From IMG/VR virus record IMGVR_UViG_3300033064_001806, positions 1-64,000 of that record: 64,000 bases of DNA, one strand, 5' to 3'. How positions within the stretch are numbered: the stretch's first letter is position 1; the number at the start of each line of letters is the position of its first letter. Shown piece after piece: positions 1-8,022 of this stretch. A program made the translations under genes and the position numbers. This DNA is from a virus. Under the pieces are notes generated by a model. The model worked only from the letters and a program-made list of their open reading frames with translations, did not search any database and was not told where the DNA came from.

Positions 1-888
1 GATACTGCAACAGGTAAATCATCACCAGTTCAAGTAGGTACACTAACTAATTGGAGTAGTGTATCAGCAGGAAACAATCAGACAATTGCAATTAAAACAG
101 ATGGTACTGCATGGGCTTGGGGGGTTAATACAAACGGTAGGTTAGGTTTGGGTGATTCAGCAAATAGATCATCACCAGTTCAAGTAGGAACACTAACTAA
201 TTGGGTATCTGGTTCAGCTACTTCAACAGTTAGTGCAATATTAAATTCATCTGGCATTGTATATACCGCTGGTAATAATGCAAGTGTAATAGTTAACGCG
301 TTAGGAAGGTATGTTTCTTCTACATTTGACAGATCATCACCAGTTCAAGTAGGAACACTAACTAATTGGAGTAGTATTTCATTGAAGTACAATCATTGTC
401 TTGCGATAACAACAGCTGGCTCTCTCTACTCGTGGGGAGCTAATAGTTTTGGTCAACTTGGAAATTGGACGGGTGGACCGATTTTTGATAAGTCATCTCC
501 TGTTCAAGTGGGAGGATTAACTGATTGGAGTACTGCACAAGCGGGTGACTTCCATAGTGTTGGAACAGCAACAGATGGTACATTATGGACTTGGGGGTTA
601 AATGATAGTGGTCAACTTGGTCTTGGGGTTACTACTAATCGATCAAGTCCAGTTCAAGTAGGTACACTTGCAACATGGAACAAATCGTCTGCTGGAGTTT
701 CTTTTACCATGGCAATTAAAACGGATGGAACTCTTTGGGGTTGGGGATTGAATACGGGTGGTCAATTAGGTTTGGATGCTATTGGTAATTTTAATAAATC
801 ATCTCCAGTTCAAGTAGGAACATCTATCAGTTGGCATTCTGTTTCAATTGATGAAGTACAAAGTATTTTAATAAAGCGGTATCAATAA
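1..888 (+). CDS. RCC1-repeat protein, tail-fibre-like (5' end outside window)
   Basis: The reading frame is open from base 1 to the TAA at 886-888, so the start lies upstream of the window. The visible 295 residues are a series of about 50-residue repeats with the RCC1 signature: 'SSPVQVG', a Trp, 'TDGTLW.WG.N..GQLG'. RCC1 repeats form seven-bladed beta-propellers, and in phages such repeats occur in adhesin or tail-fibre-like proteins. The following genes (glycosyltransferases, then a tail-fibre chaperone-like gene at 4084) fit a receptor-binding role at the cell surface. That role is inferred; no trimerisation or attachment domain is visible. The protein ends on a repeat blade without a distinct C-terminal domain. 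Confidence 0.75.
   Translation, partial: DTATGKSSPVQVGTLTNWSSVSAGNNQTIAIKTDGTAWAWGVNTNGRLGLGDSANRSSPVQVGTLTNWVSGSATSTVSAILNSSGIVYTAGNNASVIVNALGRYVSSTFDRSSPVQVGTLTNWSSISLKYNHCLAITTAGSLYSWGANSFGQLGNWTGGPIFDKSSPVQVGGLTDWSTAQAGDFHSVGTATDGTLWTWGLNDSGQLGLGVTTNRSSPVQVGTLATWNKSSAGVSFTMAIKTDGTLWGWGLNTGGQLGLDAIGNFNKSSPVQVGTSISWHSVSIDEVQSILIKRYQ
19..369 (+). repeat. Near-identical 36-nt direct repeats in RCC1 gene
   Basis: A 36-base segment encoding SSPVQVGTLTNW recurs at 19-54, 169-204 and 334-369 with at most one or two base differences. The copies are 150 and 165 nt apart, matching the repeat unit of the protein. The copy near 490 is clearly more diverged. Such DNA identity favours slippage or recombination between blades. 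Confidence 0.8.
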
Positions 889-890
889 TA

Positions 891-922
891 TTTGGTTTAT
901 ACCTATAAAAAGTGTATATTTG
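891..922 (+). promoter_or_regulatory. Bacteroidota-type promoter (TTTG-N20-TATATTTG)
   Basis: TTTG at 891-894 and TATATTTG at 915-922 are separated by exactly 20 bp. This matches the -33 TTTG / -7 TAnnTTTG consensus of the Bacteroidota primary sigma factor. It sits in the only gap between the RCC1 gene and the glycosyltransferase cassette, 33 nt before the ATG at 956, and would drive that cassette. Confidence 0.65.
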
Positions 923-955
923 TAGTTAACATATTAAAAATAAAAGGTTTTGTTT

Positions 956-1963
956 ATGGATAAAAATAAAATGCATCCACTTGATGTTGCATTGGAAGCA
1001 TCTATTGGCGGTAATCCAAATTTAAGTGAAGAAATTTTAAGAAGTGAATCACAAGCAGACTATCGTGTTCTGTTTAACTTAGGTTGGCATGAAATGCGCC
1101 ATGGAAACATGATGAAAGCGTTTGAACATTTCAATTATGGTAGATTTATTAATGTATTCGGTCTTCCAGCACTACCAGGAAAGATATGGAAGGATGAACC
1201 ACTTGTGGGCAAAACACTTCTTTTCAGATGCGAAGGTGGTTATGGAGACCAAATTCTTAATTTTCGTTTCGCTAAGAGATTTGAGGAAATGGGTGCAAGA
1301 GTTTTAGTATCATGTGCACCAGAATTAAAAGAAATTTTCTCTCGTCACGGTTTTATCTGTGTTGATAATGAAGTAATTATGTGTGCACATTATGATTATT
1401 GGATTCCAGCTATGTCTACTCCTTATGTTTTGGGGATGGAATTGGATGATTTAGATGGAAAACCTTTTATATTCCCAAAAGAAAAAAGAAATTTGTTTTC
1501 TAAGAAGGGTGCATTGAAGGTTGGTATTCGTTGGAGTGGTTCATCTGAATTTGAAGACGAACAACACAGAAGATTTCCATCGGAATTGATGATTGATCTT
1601 CATGATATTCCAAATACAACATTTTACTCACTACAAAGAGATGAAAACCTTGTAGATGGTCTTCCATTTGGTGATATGCGTGAACAAATGAAGACTTGGG
1701 AAGATACTGCTTCTATTATTGCAGGTTGCGATGTCATAATTACATCTTGTACATCTATCGCACACCTTTCTGCTGCTATGGGAATATCAACATGGATTGT
1801 TACACCTATCATGCCTTACTATACGTGGGTATTTCCAGGTGATAATTCACATTGGTATGATTCTGTTAGACTATTCAGACAAGAAAAATATGGAGAATGG
1901 GATGCACCTTTTCAAAAAATTCGTGAAGAACTCACTAAACTGGTAGAAGGATATGGAAAATGA
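956..1963 (+). CDS. TPR/GT-B glycosyltransferase-like protein
   Basis: A 335-residue protein. Residues about 30-70 look like a tetratricopeptide helix pair ('LFNLGWHEMRHGNMMKAFEH'). The rest resembles glycosyltransferase family 9/GT-B proteins often fused to TPRs: a Gly-rich 'CEGGYGDQILNFRF' loop near residue 95, 'VGIRWSGS' near 190, and 'DTASIIAGCDVIIT' with 'IAHLSAAMG' at 250-275, which is the usual sugar-nucleotide-binding half. ATG 956 is preferred over the in-frame TTG at 950 because AAAGG lies 8 nt before it. The gene overlaps the next by 4 bp. Acceptor and sugar cannot be read from sequence; a virion fibre or host surface glycan is possible. Confidence 0.75.
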   Translation: MDKNKMHPLDVALEASIGGNPNLSEEILRSESQADYRVLFNLGWHEMRHGNMMKAFEHFNYGRFINVFGLPALPGKIWKDEPLVGKTLLFRCEGGYGDQILNFRFAKRFEEMGARVLVSCAPELKEIFSRHGFICVDNEVIMCAHYDYWIPAMSTPYVLGMELDDLDGKPFIFPKEKRNLFSKKGALKVGIRWSGSSEFEDEQHRRFPSELMIDLHDIPNTTFYSLQRDENLVDGLPFGDMREQMKTWEDTASIIAGCDVIITSCTSIAHLSAAMGISTWIVTPIMPYYTWVFPGDNSHWYDSVRLFRQEKYGEWDAPFQKIREELTKLVEGYGK

Positions 1964-2577
1964 TACAACATTATTATTTCGCTGTTCCAGGATGGTTTGT
2001 ACAAGAAAATTTATTTACCCAAATGGTTTTATCATGTAATGATAGTGACCAATATCATTTTGTAGAGATTGGCAGTTGGAAAGGTAAATCATCAACTTAT
2101 ATGGGCGTTGAAATAATCAACAGCGGTAAAAAAATTAAATTTGACTGTGTAGACACATGGTTGGGTTCACCCGAACACTTGGATAAAAACAATGATGCAT
2201 ACGAACCACTACTTGAAATACCAAATGGTTTATACAATGAGTTTATAAAAAATATACATCCAGTTAAATCTGCCATACATCCGATACAAATGACTTCGGT
2301 TGAGGCATCTAAATTATATGAAGATGGGAGTTTAGATTTTATTTTCATAGACGGAGCACATGATTACAAAAGTGTTAAAGAAGATGTAGAACACTGGTTT
2401 CCAAAATTAAAAGTTGGTGGATATATTACCGGTGATGATTATGTAGGGCATGGACTTTCTGTTAGTAATGCGGTTGATGAATACTTTGGTAAAAATAATG
2501 TAACCACTATAAAAGCTCCTGCATACAAATATGCAGAACAAACTTGGGTAGTTAAAAAGAAAGAGGAGTTATTATGA
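1960..2577 (+). CDS. Class I SAM-dependent methyltransferase (Methyltransf_24-like)
   Basis: A 205-residue protein. It has the SAM-binding motif I 'VEIGSWKGKSS' at residues 35-45 and the conserved 'DFIFIDGAHDY' with a 'GGYITGDDY' strand at 126-161. These are typical of the family found beside glycosyltransferases in polysaccharide clusters. It overlaps both neighbours by 4 bp (ATGA), so it is translationally coupled to the two glycosyltransferases. It probably methylates a sugar or another small group in the same modification pathway. Substrate unknown. Confidence 0.8.
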   Translation: MIQHYYFAVPGWFVQENLFTQMVLSCNDSDQYHFVEIGSWKGKSSTYMGVEIINSGKKIKFDCVDTWLGSPEHLDKNNDAYEPLLEIPNGLYNEFIKNIHPVKSAIHPIQMTSVEASKLYEDGSLDFIFIDGAHDYKSVKEDVEHWFPKLKVGGYITGDDYVGHGLSVSNAVDEYFGKNNVTTIKAPAYKYAEQTWVVKKKEELL

Positions 2578-3350
2578 ATATAGATATTATACTACGAACA
2601 CATGATTTAATAGATATTCATCCTGCGAGAGAACCTAGATACTGTGGTGTTGATAAACAAACACTTATTCGTAAGTCTGTAACTTCACTTGTAAATAGTG
2701 CGGATAATTATGAGGGTGGTAAAGTAAAATTTATTTGGTTAGATGACCACTCATTTCAATCTACGATAGATTATATACACGAAATATTTAAGAAATCCAA
2801 ACATGAATACGAATATATCCCGCTTGAAGAAAAGGGTTTTAATTATTCAGGATATATGCAATTTGAAATGGGTAGAAGATCAACTGCAGATTTAATTTAT
2901 TTCGTAGAGGATGATTATCTACATTATCCAACTGCAATAGAAGAAATGGTTGATTCCTATGTAACATTCAAAAAAAATCTTGGTGTTGAAGTTGCTATTC
3001 ATCCATTTGATGATCCAGACAACTATAAAACAAAATACATAGATGAATGCAGAATTGTTCTCGGTAAGAACAGAAGATTTAGAACAAACAAATATTCTAC
3101 TTTTGTTTTCATTTGTTCACCAGAATTGATTAGAAAACATTGGAGTAGATTCTATATGCTTTCAACTGAATACATGACAGAATGGGGAGAAAGAAATTTA
3201 GTTCACGAAGGAACAACTATCAACCATATTTGGAGATGGGAAGCAAAATTGTTCACACCAATCACTTCACTAGCACTTCATATGGGGTTTGATGAACAAA
3301 AAGATGCCTTTTTAGATTGGAAAGAATTGTGGAACTCAATAAAGATATAA
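2574..3350 (+). CDS. GT-A-like glycosyltransferase
   Basis: A 258-residue protein with a Rossmann-like N-terminus ('MNIDIILRTHD'), an acidic 'WLDDHS' at residues 55-60 and 'VEDDYLHYP' at 111-119. The EDD triplet is the likely metal/nucleotide-binding DxD equivalent of GT-A enzymes. The family assignment (GT2-like) is moderate because overall similarity is judged by eye. It is coupled by a 4-bp overlap to the methyltransferase and is 2 bp from the next gene, so all four genes from 956 probably work in one pathway. Confidence 0.65.
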   Translation: MNIDIILRTHDLIDIHPAREPRYCGVDKQTLIRKSVTSLVNSADNYEGGKVKFIWLDDHSFQSTIDYIHEIFKKSKHEYEYIPLEEKGFNYSGYMQFEMGRRSTADLIYFVEDDYLHYPTAIEEMVDSYVTFKKNLGVEVAIHPFDDPDNYKTKYIDECRIVLGKNRRFRTNKYSTFVFICSPELIRKHWSRFYMLSTEYMTEWGERNLVHEGTTINHIWRWEAKLFTPITSLALHMGFDEQKDAFLDWKELWNSIKI

Positions 3351-3352
3351 CT

Positions 3353-4036
3353 ATGAAAATATCATACCATACTTTACATTGGGATAATGTAGATAGTAAA
3401 ATTTTAGAATCACATAAAAAAGTATTTAATCATTTTGGAATTGATATTCAATATACGAACATGAATGTTAATCAAGGTGTTTGGATGACAAGTGTTTGCC
3501 GTAATACAATATCCGATGTTTATGTATTTTTTGAAGTGGACTGTGTTCCACTTAATAAACAAGTTATTGATGATTGTATAAAATATGCAGTTGATAATAA
3601 TTCAATGGTTGGTGCTGCTCAAGTTTCAAATCATATATTACCAAAAACTCATGTTTATGTTGCACCATGTTTTCTTGTTTTGTCTCGTAAATGTTATGAA
3701 GAATTAAATATGCCTTCTATGTATCCATCGGAGAGGGGTGATACAGCGGAAGAATTAAGTTATGCCGCTGAATATTATGGAAAGAGATACCGTTGCCTTT
3801 ATCCTACAAAATTCGATGGTGTTCCAAAGAATGATGGTGTTTGGAGATTATCCAATTATGGATATTATGGAATAGGTACATTGTACGAAAATAAAATTTA
3901 TCATTTGTTTGAAAGTAGATGGAATGACCATATTGATTTGTTCGAGAAAAGATGTAATCAAATAATCGATGGTAATTTTGATACAAATGGTATGTATAAT
4001 TCGTTAGACGAATTTAATGGAAAGACAATTGTTTAA
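3353..4036 (+). CDS. Putative glycosyltransferase-like protein
   Basis: A 227-residue protein. I chose ATG 3353 over an upstream in-frame TTG (3317) because it starts just after the previous stop and gives a normal 'MKISYHTLHWD' N-terminus. 'VYVFFEVDCVPLNKQ' at about 56-70 looks like a GT-A DxD strand (D-x-x-P), and 'APCFLVLSRKCYEEL' resembles the acceptor-side segment of GT2-like enzymes. The last gene of the modification cassette. The function is plausible from context but the family is not certain. Confidence 0.55.
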   Translation: MKISYHTLHWDNVDSKILESHKKVFNHFGIDIQYTNMNVNQGVWMTSVCRNTISDVYVFFEVDCVPLNKQVIDDCIKYAVDNNSMVGAAQVSNHILPKTHVYVAPCFLVLSRKCYEELNMPSMYPSERGDTAEELSYAAEYYGKRYRCLYPTKFDGVPKNDGVWRLSNYGYYGIGTLYENKIYHLFESRWNDHIDLFEKRCNQIIDGNFDTNGMYNSLDEFNGKTIV

Positions 4037-4041
4037 TGTTT

Positions 4042-4049
4042 ATATTTAT
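4042..4049 (+). promoter_or_regulatory. Candidate phage late promoter element (ATATTTAT)
   Basis: ATATTTAT lies 34 nt before the ATG at 4084 in an otherwise featureless gap. It is one of fifteen such elements in the window, ten of them 29-37 nt before a start codon. Confidence 0.5.
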
Positions 4050-4083
4050 ATATGATTCATTTTACTAACTAATGGAACTATAA

Positions 4084-4536
4084 ATGAGATACGTGTATGT
4101 AGAAAACGGTATAGTTGCAAGTGAAAATCGTTATTTACCTATGAATTGGAATAATATATCTAATTTTAATTCATTGGATGCCGATTCATTGAAGCAATTT
4201 GGGTGGTATCCATACCGATTTGTTGGAGCAACAATACCAAGTGGTTATACAGTTGATAGTTCTTATTATGAAATTACTGATGATGAAGTACTTGAAATTC
4301 AAACTGCAAGACCTTTAACAGATGAAGAAAATCAAACTATAATTGAGTCACAATGGAATAATATAAGATCAAGACGAAATATTGAATTAAATGAAAGTGA
4401 TTGGACACACATTTCAGATTCACCATTAACTGCTGAAAAAAAAGAAGAATGGCAAATATATCGTCAAGAATTAAGAGACATAACTAAGCAATCTAACCCA
4501 TTTTCAGTAGAATGGCCAACTCCACCGGATGCATAA
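4084..4536 (+). CDS. Tail-fibre assembly chaperone-like protein
   Basis: A 150-residue protein. Its C-terminal half follows the pattern of phage tail assembly chaperone domains (Phage_tail_APC type): 'WNNIRSRRN..LNESDWTHI', 'SPLTAEKKEEWQIYRQELRDI' shortened, then 'VEWPTPP' close to the end. Such proteins help fold or attach tail fibres and are usually encoded just after the fibre gene. Here the glycosyltransferase cassette lies between the RCC1 gene and this one. The N-terminal 70 residues are not recognised. It overlaps the next gene by 8 bp. Confidence 0.65.
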   Translation: MRYVYVENGIVASENRYLPMNWNNISNFNSLDADSLKQFGWYPYRFVGATIPSGYTVDSSYYEITDDEVLEIQTARPLTDEENQTIIESQWNNIRSRRNIELNESDWTHISDSPLTAEKKEEWQIYRQELRDITKQSNPFSVEWPTPPDA

Positions 4537-6817
4537 AGTGAAAAATAAAGTATTACAACTAATAAAAGAAATGAATCTTGCTATCTTCAATGAAAATGAT
4601 TTGGTAGATAAGCAGATTATTGTTTTATATCCAGGTACTTTTAATCCAATGGCTTTGCACCATAAAGAAGAATATGATAGATTGTGCCGTAGATTTGGTT
4701 CAGATAGTGTGTATATTGTTACCGATGATATACAAGACGCTATTAGAAAACCACTTACGTTTGCAGAAAAAAACGCTATAATGAAGCGTCATAATGTAAA
4801 GAATGTTATTAAAACAACAAATCCTTATAACCCACTTGAATTATTAGAAGACTTCGATTCAACACATACGGTAGTTATATACGCAGTTGGAAAAGATAAT
4901 ATCGGTAAATTAAATGAATTCAAGCGGTTAACTAAGTATAATAAGGCTTCTAATTTACCTTATAAAGATATTCAAAATCCTTATTTATATTATGTAATTA
5001 CAAATCATGTTGTTTATAATATACCCAGCTTTGGACAAATGAATCAAGAAAATATTCAAAAAGCGTTGGGTGATAAAACTGCTAAACTAACAGAATTAAA
5101 ATCTCGTTTTATTTCTATTTTTGGTTGGTTTGATGCTCAGATTTTTAATACAGTTGTTGCAAGAATGAATGTAAAACGCGGTGAAATGATTGAAGTAAAA
5201 AAGAAAAAGAAAGGCGAGTTAAGACCACTTCACATGATAACAAAAAAGTTTTGGGATAAAGTATTTGAATCTGTTATAACAGAAGAAATAATAGCTTATC
5301 ACAGAAGTTCAAAAAATCTTCATAAGTTTGATATATCAAATGTTAGTGTTGATAGTAATAGACAAAGATATGGATATGGGCTTTATTTTTCTGATAATAT
5401 ACCACATAATCAGTACGGTGATTACTTATATAAAGTAAAACTTTTTAAAGATAAAAAAGAATATGTTTTAATAGACACACAGAATCCAGTTGAAGAAGAT
5501 ATAGTTAATAAAATTGTAGAATCAATTAAGGGGTATGGTAAAAATTCTGATGAAGTTGTTAAGTTTGCTTATAGTGGTTGGTTATTTTACAAAACTTTAT
5601 CAAGAATTTTAGGTGGTGATAAATACGCTTCTTTATTTTTATTTAATAATGGCGTTGATGGTTTAAAAAATAGGATAAGTAATAATTGGAATGATTATAT
5701 ATTATTTAATGATGATTCTATAACTATTGAAGATATTAAATATGACAAAGTATTTGAATCTGTTATAACAGAAGAAGTAGAACAAATAAATGAAGTAGCA
5801 ACATTACCGACTGGTTTATTGAAAGAAATAGAACCAGTTGCCATAGAACTTTTTACGGAAATTGCTGATTTAATACGATTAGATTCGAGTTTTAATGGAT
5901 TTAAGCGTATTTTAGTTTCTAAAACCGAATCTGGACTTGAAAATCAACAATATATTACAACAATTGTAAACCGTTGGATTAAAAACGAAGACTATGTTAA
6001 ACAATATGGTAATGAATTTTTTAAGAGTATTAAGTTACAATCTGTTGAAATTGAAATTGAAGGTGGATTTGCTGCCAAATTTCCTGAAATAACAAAAGTT
6101 GTACAGTATTGTTTTAAAAATGGTAAAGATGTAGAAAATGCAGGATTCTCTTTGGAAATAGAACATTTACTTGATCCAGATTTTGATTCAGAATATGAAT
6201 TAAATAATAAAATAAATTATACAAAATTTAATTCTGAGTTGACACAATTTTCTACCTTTAGTGATGAGTTTGCCGGCGGTGCTGCATTAGGTTCTTCTAC
6301 TAACTTTTTAGATAAAGCACGATTTATAATATATTTCACATTTGAATTTATTCCATTCTTTATAAAGATACAACTTGTAAAACGTGGTACAATAGAAACT
6401 ACAGTTGATACTATAATACAAGAATTTGTTAAAAAAGTATTTTTACCTACTATTGCACATGAGTTGATACATTATGTACAAAGAGTAAAAGAATTTTCTA
6501 ATTCTCAAACACTTCATGGTGCATCATATAATCGTTTACCGAAAGATGATCCAAATTTTTGGAAAACATATTTGTCTGATACTATGGAAATTGGTGCTCA
6601 TGCAGAAGAATTTGTAGAACAAATGAGATCGAATTTTCCAATGGAAACTGATAAATCAATATTGAAAATGTTACAATACGATGAAATACCACTCGGTGCA
6701 TCAGACGCACTAAAAAAATATTACGATGCGTTTTTCAAGGAAATGGGTAATAGTCCAAATGATCCAGTTAAGAAAAGATTTATAAAAACAGTTTATCAAA
6801 TCATAGATAAAAGTTAA
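4529..6817 (+). CDS. Multidomain effector: nucleotidyltransferase + ADP-ribosyltransferase + zincin
   Basis: A 762-residue protein with three separable domains. (1) Residues 28-160 are a HIGH-type nucleotidyltransferase: 'PGTFNPMALHH' at 35-45 and 'FAEKNAIMKRH' near 80. (2) Residues 254-405 look like an ADP-ribosyltransferase of the kind found in 'polyvalent' phage proteins: 'HRSS' at 258, 'YGYGLYFSD' at 281-289, 'YGDYLYKVKL', and 'NDYILFNDDSI' at the end. (3) Residues 430-762 end in a metallopeptidase-like domain with HELIH at 644-648 and an acidic 'HAEEF' about 45 residues later as a possible third zinc ligand. The linkers before domains 2 and 3 are identical (KVFESVITEE, 244-253 and 407-416). 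They contain I-T-E, matching T4 gp21 prohead-protease sites. I infer a packaged, cleaved polyprotein delivered with the DNA. Known families: all three domains. Packaging is inference. Confidence 0.7.
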   Translation: MHKVKNKVLQLIKEMNLAIFNENDLVDKQIIVLYPGTFNPMALHHKEEYDRLCRRFGSDSVYIVTDDIQDAIRKPLTFAEKNAIMKRHNVKNVIKTTNPYNPLELLEDFDSTHTVVIYAVGKDNIGKLNEFKRLTKYNKASNLPYKDIQNPYLYYVITNHVVYNIPSFGQMNQENIQKALGDKTAKLTELKSRFISIFGWFDAQIFNTVVARMNVKRGEMIEVKKKKKGELRPLHMITKKFWDKVFESVITEEIIAYHRSSKNLHKFDISNVSVDSNRQRYGYGLYFSDNIPHNQYGDYLYKVKLFKDKKEYVLIDTQNPVEEDIVNKIVESIKGYGKNSDEVVKFAYSGWLFYKTLSRILGGDKYASLFLFNNGVDGLKNRISNNWNDYILFNDDSITIEDIKYDKVFESVITEEVEQINEVATLPTGLLKEIEPVAIELFTEIADLIRLDSSFNGFKRILVSKTESGLENQQYITTIVNRWIKNEDYVKQYGNEFFKSIKLQSVEIEIEGGFAAKFPEITKVVQYCFKNGKDVENAGFSLEIEHLLDPDFDSEYELNNKINYTKFNSELTQFSTFSDEFAGGAALGSSTNFLDKARFIIYFTFEFIPFFIKIQLVKRGTIETTVDTIIQEFVKKVFLPTIAHELIHYVQRVKEFSNSQTLHGASYNRLPKDDPNFWKTYLSDTMEIGAHAEEFVEQMRSNFPMETDKSILKMLQYDEIPLGASDALKKYYDAFFKEMGNSPNDPVKKRFIKTVYQIIDKS
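5255..5287 (+). repeat. 33-nt direct repeat, copy 1, flanking ADP-ribosyltransferase module
   Basis: 33 bases encoding DKVFESVITEE. Identical to 5744-5776 except for one synonymous base. The two copies bracket the ADP-ribosyltransferase domain in frame. Confidence 0.9.
5744..5776 (+). repeat. 33-nt direct repeat, copy 2, flanking ADP-ribosyltransferase module
   Basis: Second copy of the linker repeat, 489 bp (163 codons) downstream of the first. Recombination between the copies would remove the ADP-ribosyltransferase domain cleanly and keep the frame. Confidence 0.9.
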
Positions 6818-6839
6818 TAAAGTAATAAAAGGTTATGTT

Positions 6840-7481
6840 ATGGAAATAAAAATTGAGAATATACAAGATGTTAAAAAACTTCTTGCAGGTGAACACGATA
6901 GTCAGAATAAAGTTCAAATCGGTTATGTGGGTGAACCATTAGAAGATACAGAAACAAGAAAAGTTGGTGATAAATGGTTTGATTCTGATGGAAATGAATG
7001 GGAACAAAAGAATGGATATAAAGTAAAACTTGGAAAACAATGGCAACAAGAATTACATCAGTATTTAACTACATTCAAAAATTGTCCAAAAGAAACTTGT
7101 ACTTGTTCAATGCCAAAGCGATTAGATGAAAAGATGAGAAATATACATGGAATGTGTTTTGACTGTGTAATTGACATGGAACACAAACTTCGCTTAGAAG
7201 GTAAGTGGGATGAATATGAAAACAGAAAAGTAAAAGAAAATGCTATTGCTTGGTTAGCGGAAGCAGAAAGAGATAAAAATGTAGTAGCAGAAGAATTGTC
7301 TAAAGTAGATTTTGCTAATTCTTTCGGTGATTCTGAAAAATGGAATGTTCCAATAAGTAAAGATGAATTATTAGAAAAAATAGAAAAGGAATTTGAAGAG
7401 TTTAGAAAAAACTTTATTGCAAAGTTGGAAAATGGAGAACAGAATGAAACAGTTAATAGTAGAGCGAGCAGTACCAACTAA
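6840..7481 (+). CDS. Conserved phage protein with Cys-rich putative zinc ribbon
   Basis: A 213-residue protein. Residues about 81-106 hold five cysteines in the order CPKETCTC...GMCFDC, which looks like a zinc ribbon, followed by 'IDMEHKLRLEGKWDEYE', a pattern I associate with uncharacterised proteins of marine T4-like phages. The C-terminal third is a charged, probably helical segment. AAAGG precedes the ATG by 9 nt. It overlaps the next gene by 38 bp in another frame. No enzymatic motif is visible. Function unknown. Confidence 0.6.
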   Translation: MEIKIENIQDVKKLLAGEHDSQNKVQIGYVGEPLEDTETRKVGDKWFDSDGNEWEQKNGYKVKLGKQWQQELHQYLTTFKNCPKETCTCSMPKRLDEKMRNIHGMCFDCVIDMEHKLRLEGKWDEYENRKVKENAIAWLAEAERDKNVVAEELSKVDFANSFGDSEKWNVPISKDELLEKIEKEFEEFRKNFIAKLENGEQNETVNSRASSTN

Positions 7482-8019
7482 CAAGAAATTATACTCTAGT
7501 ATAAAATCTCGCGTTAAAAAAAGATTTAAGGTATGGCCAAGTGCATATGCTTCCGCTGCATTAGTAAAAGCATACAAAAAAGCAGGTGGAGGATATAGAA
7601 CTGTTAAGGAAACTATTCAAAATCCGCAATATACATTAGAAGGATTCTCTACTGATTGTAGTGATTCAATTGTTGAATTGCATTTCAAACTCGGTGACGG
7701 TACAAAAGAAAATTTAACAGAAGCAAAATACCGTGGAAGAAAAGTTTCACTTGGTAAACCATTCAGAACTCCAGATGGACCAAAAAAGTTTTCTGTTTAT
7801 GTAAAAAAACCAAACGGAAATATAGTAAAAGTAAACTTTGGACATAAAGGAAAAGGCGGTGAAAAAACAATGCGTATAAAGAAAAGTAACCCTACTCGTA
7901 GAAAAGCGTTTCGTTCAAGGCATAACTGCGATAATCCTGGAAAAAGATGGAAAGCAAGATACTGGTCATGTAGATTCGGTTGGCCTAGCTCTGGTAAAGG
8001 TGCAATAGATAAAACATAA
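7444..8019 (+). CDS. Two-domain basic protein (DUF5872-like + RHNCDNPG domain)
   Basis: A 191-residue, strongly basic protein. Residues 15-50 carry the 'KRFKVWPSAYASAALVKAYK' pattern of DUF5872-like viral domains. Residues 103-180 carry a second phage domain with 'FRTPDGPKKFSVYVK' and 'RRKAFRSRHNCDNPG' then 'ARYWSCRF'. The two are joined by 'ENLTEAKYRG' (residues 89-98), whose L-T-E/A matches the prohead protease consensus, so the domains may be separated during head maturation. ATG 7444 (MKQLIVE) is chosen over 7393, which lies deeper inside the previous gene. The basic charge suggests DNA or core binding. The family names are recognised; function is not established. Confidence 0.65.
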   Translation: MKQLIVERAVPTNKKLYSSIKSRVKKRFKVWPSAYASAALVKAYKKAGGGYRTVKETIQNPQYTLEGFSTDCSDSIVELHFKLGDGTKENLTEAKYRGRKVSLGKPFRTPDGPKKFSVYVKKPNGNIVKVNFGHKGKGGEKTMRIKKSNPTRRKAFRSRHNCDNPGKRWKARYWSCRFGWPSSGKGAIDKT

Positions 8020-8022
8020 GTT

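Noticed and set aside
3317-3352. Upstream extension of the glycosyltransferase-like gene to TTG 3317
   Set aside because: It lies inside the previous gene in another frame and adds an unrelated 12 residues; ATG 3353 is better placed.
7058-7477. Minus-strand frame of 139 codons
   Set aside because: Ser/Phe/Leu-rich antisense of a Glu/Lys-rich gene; no start signal.
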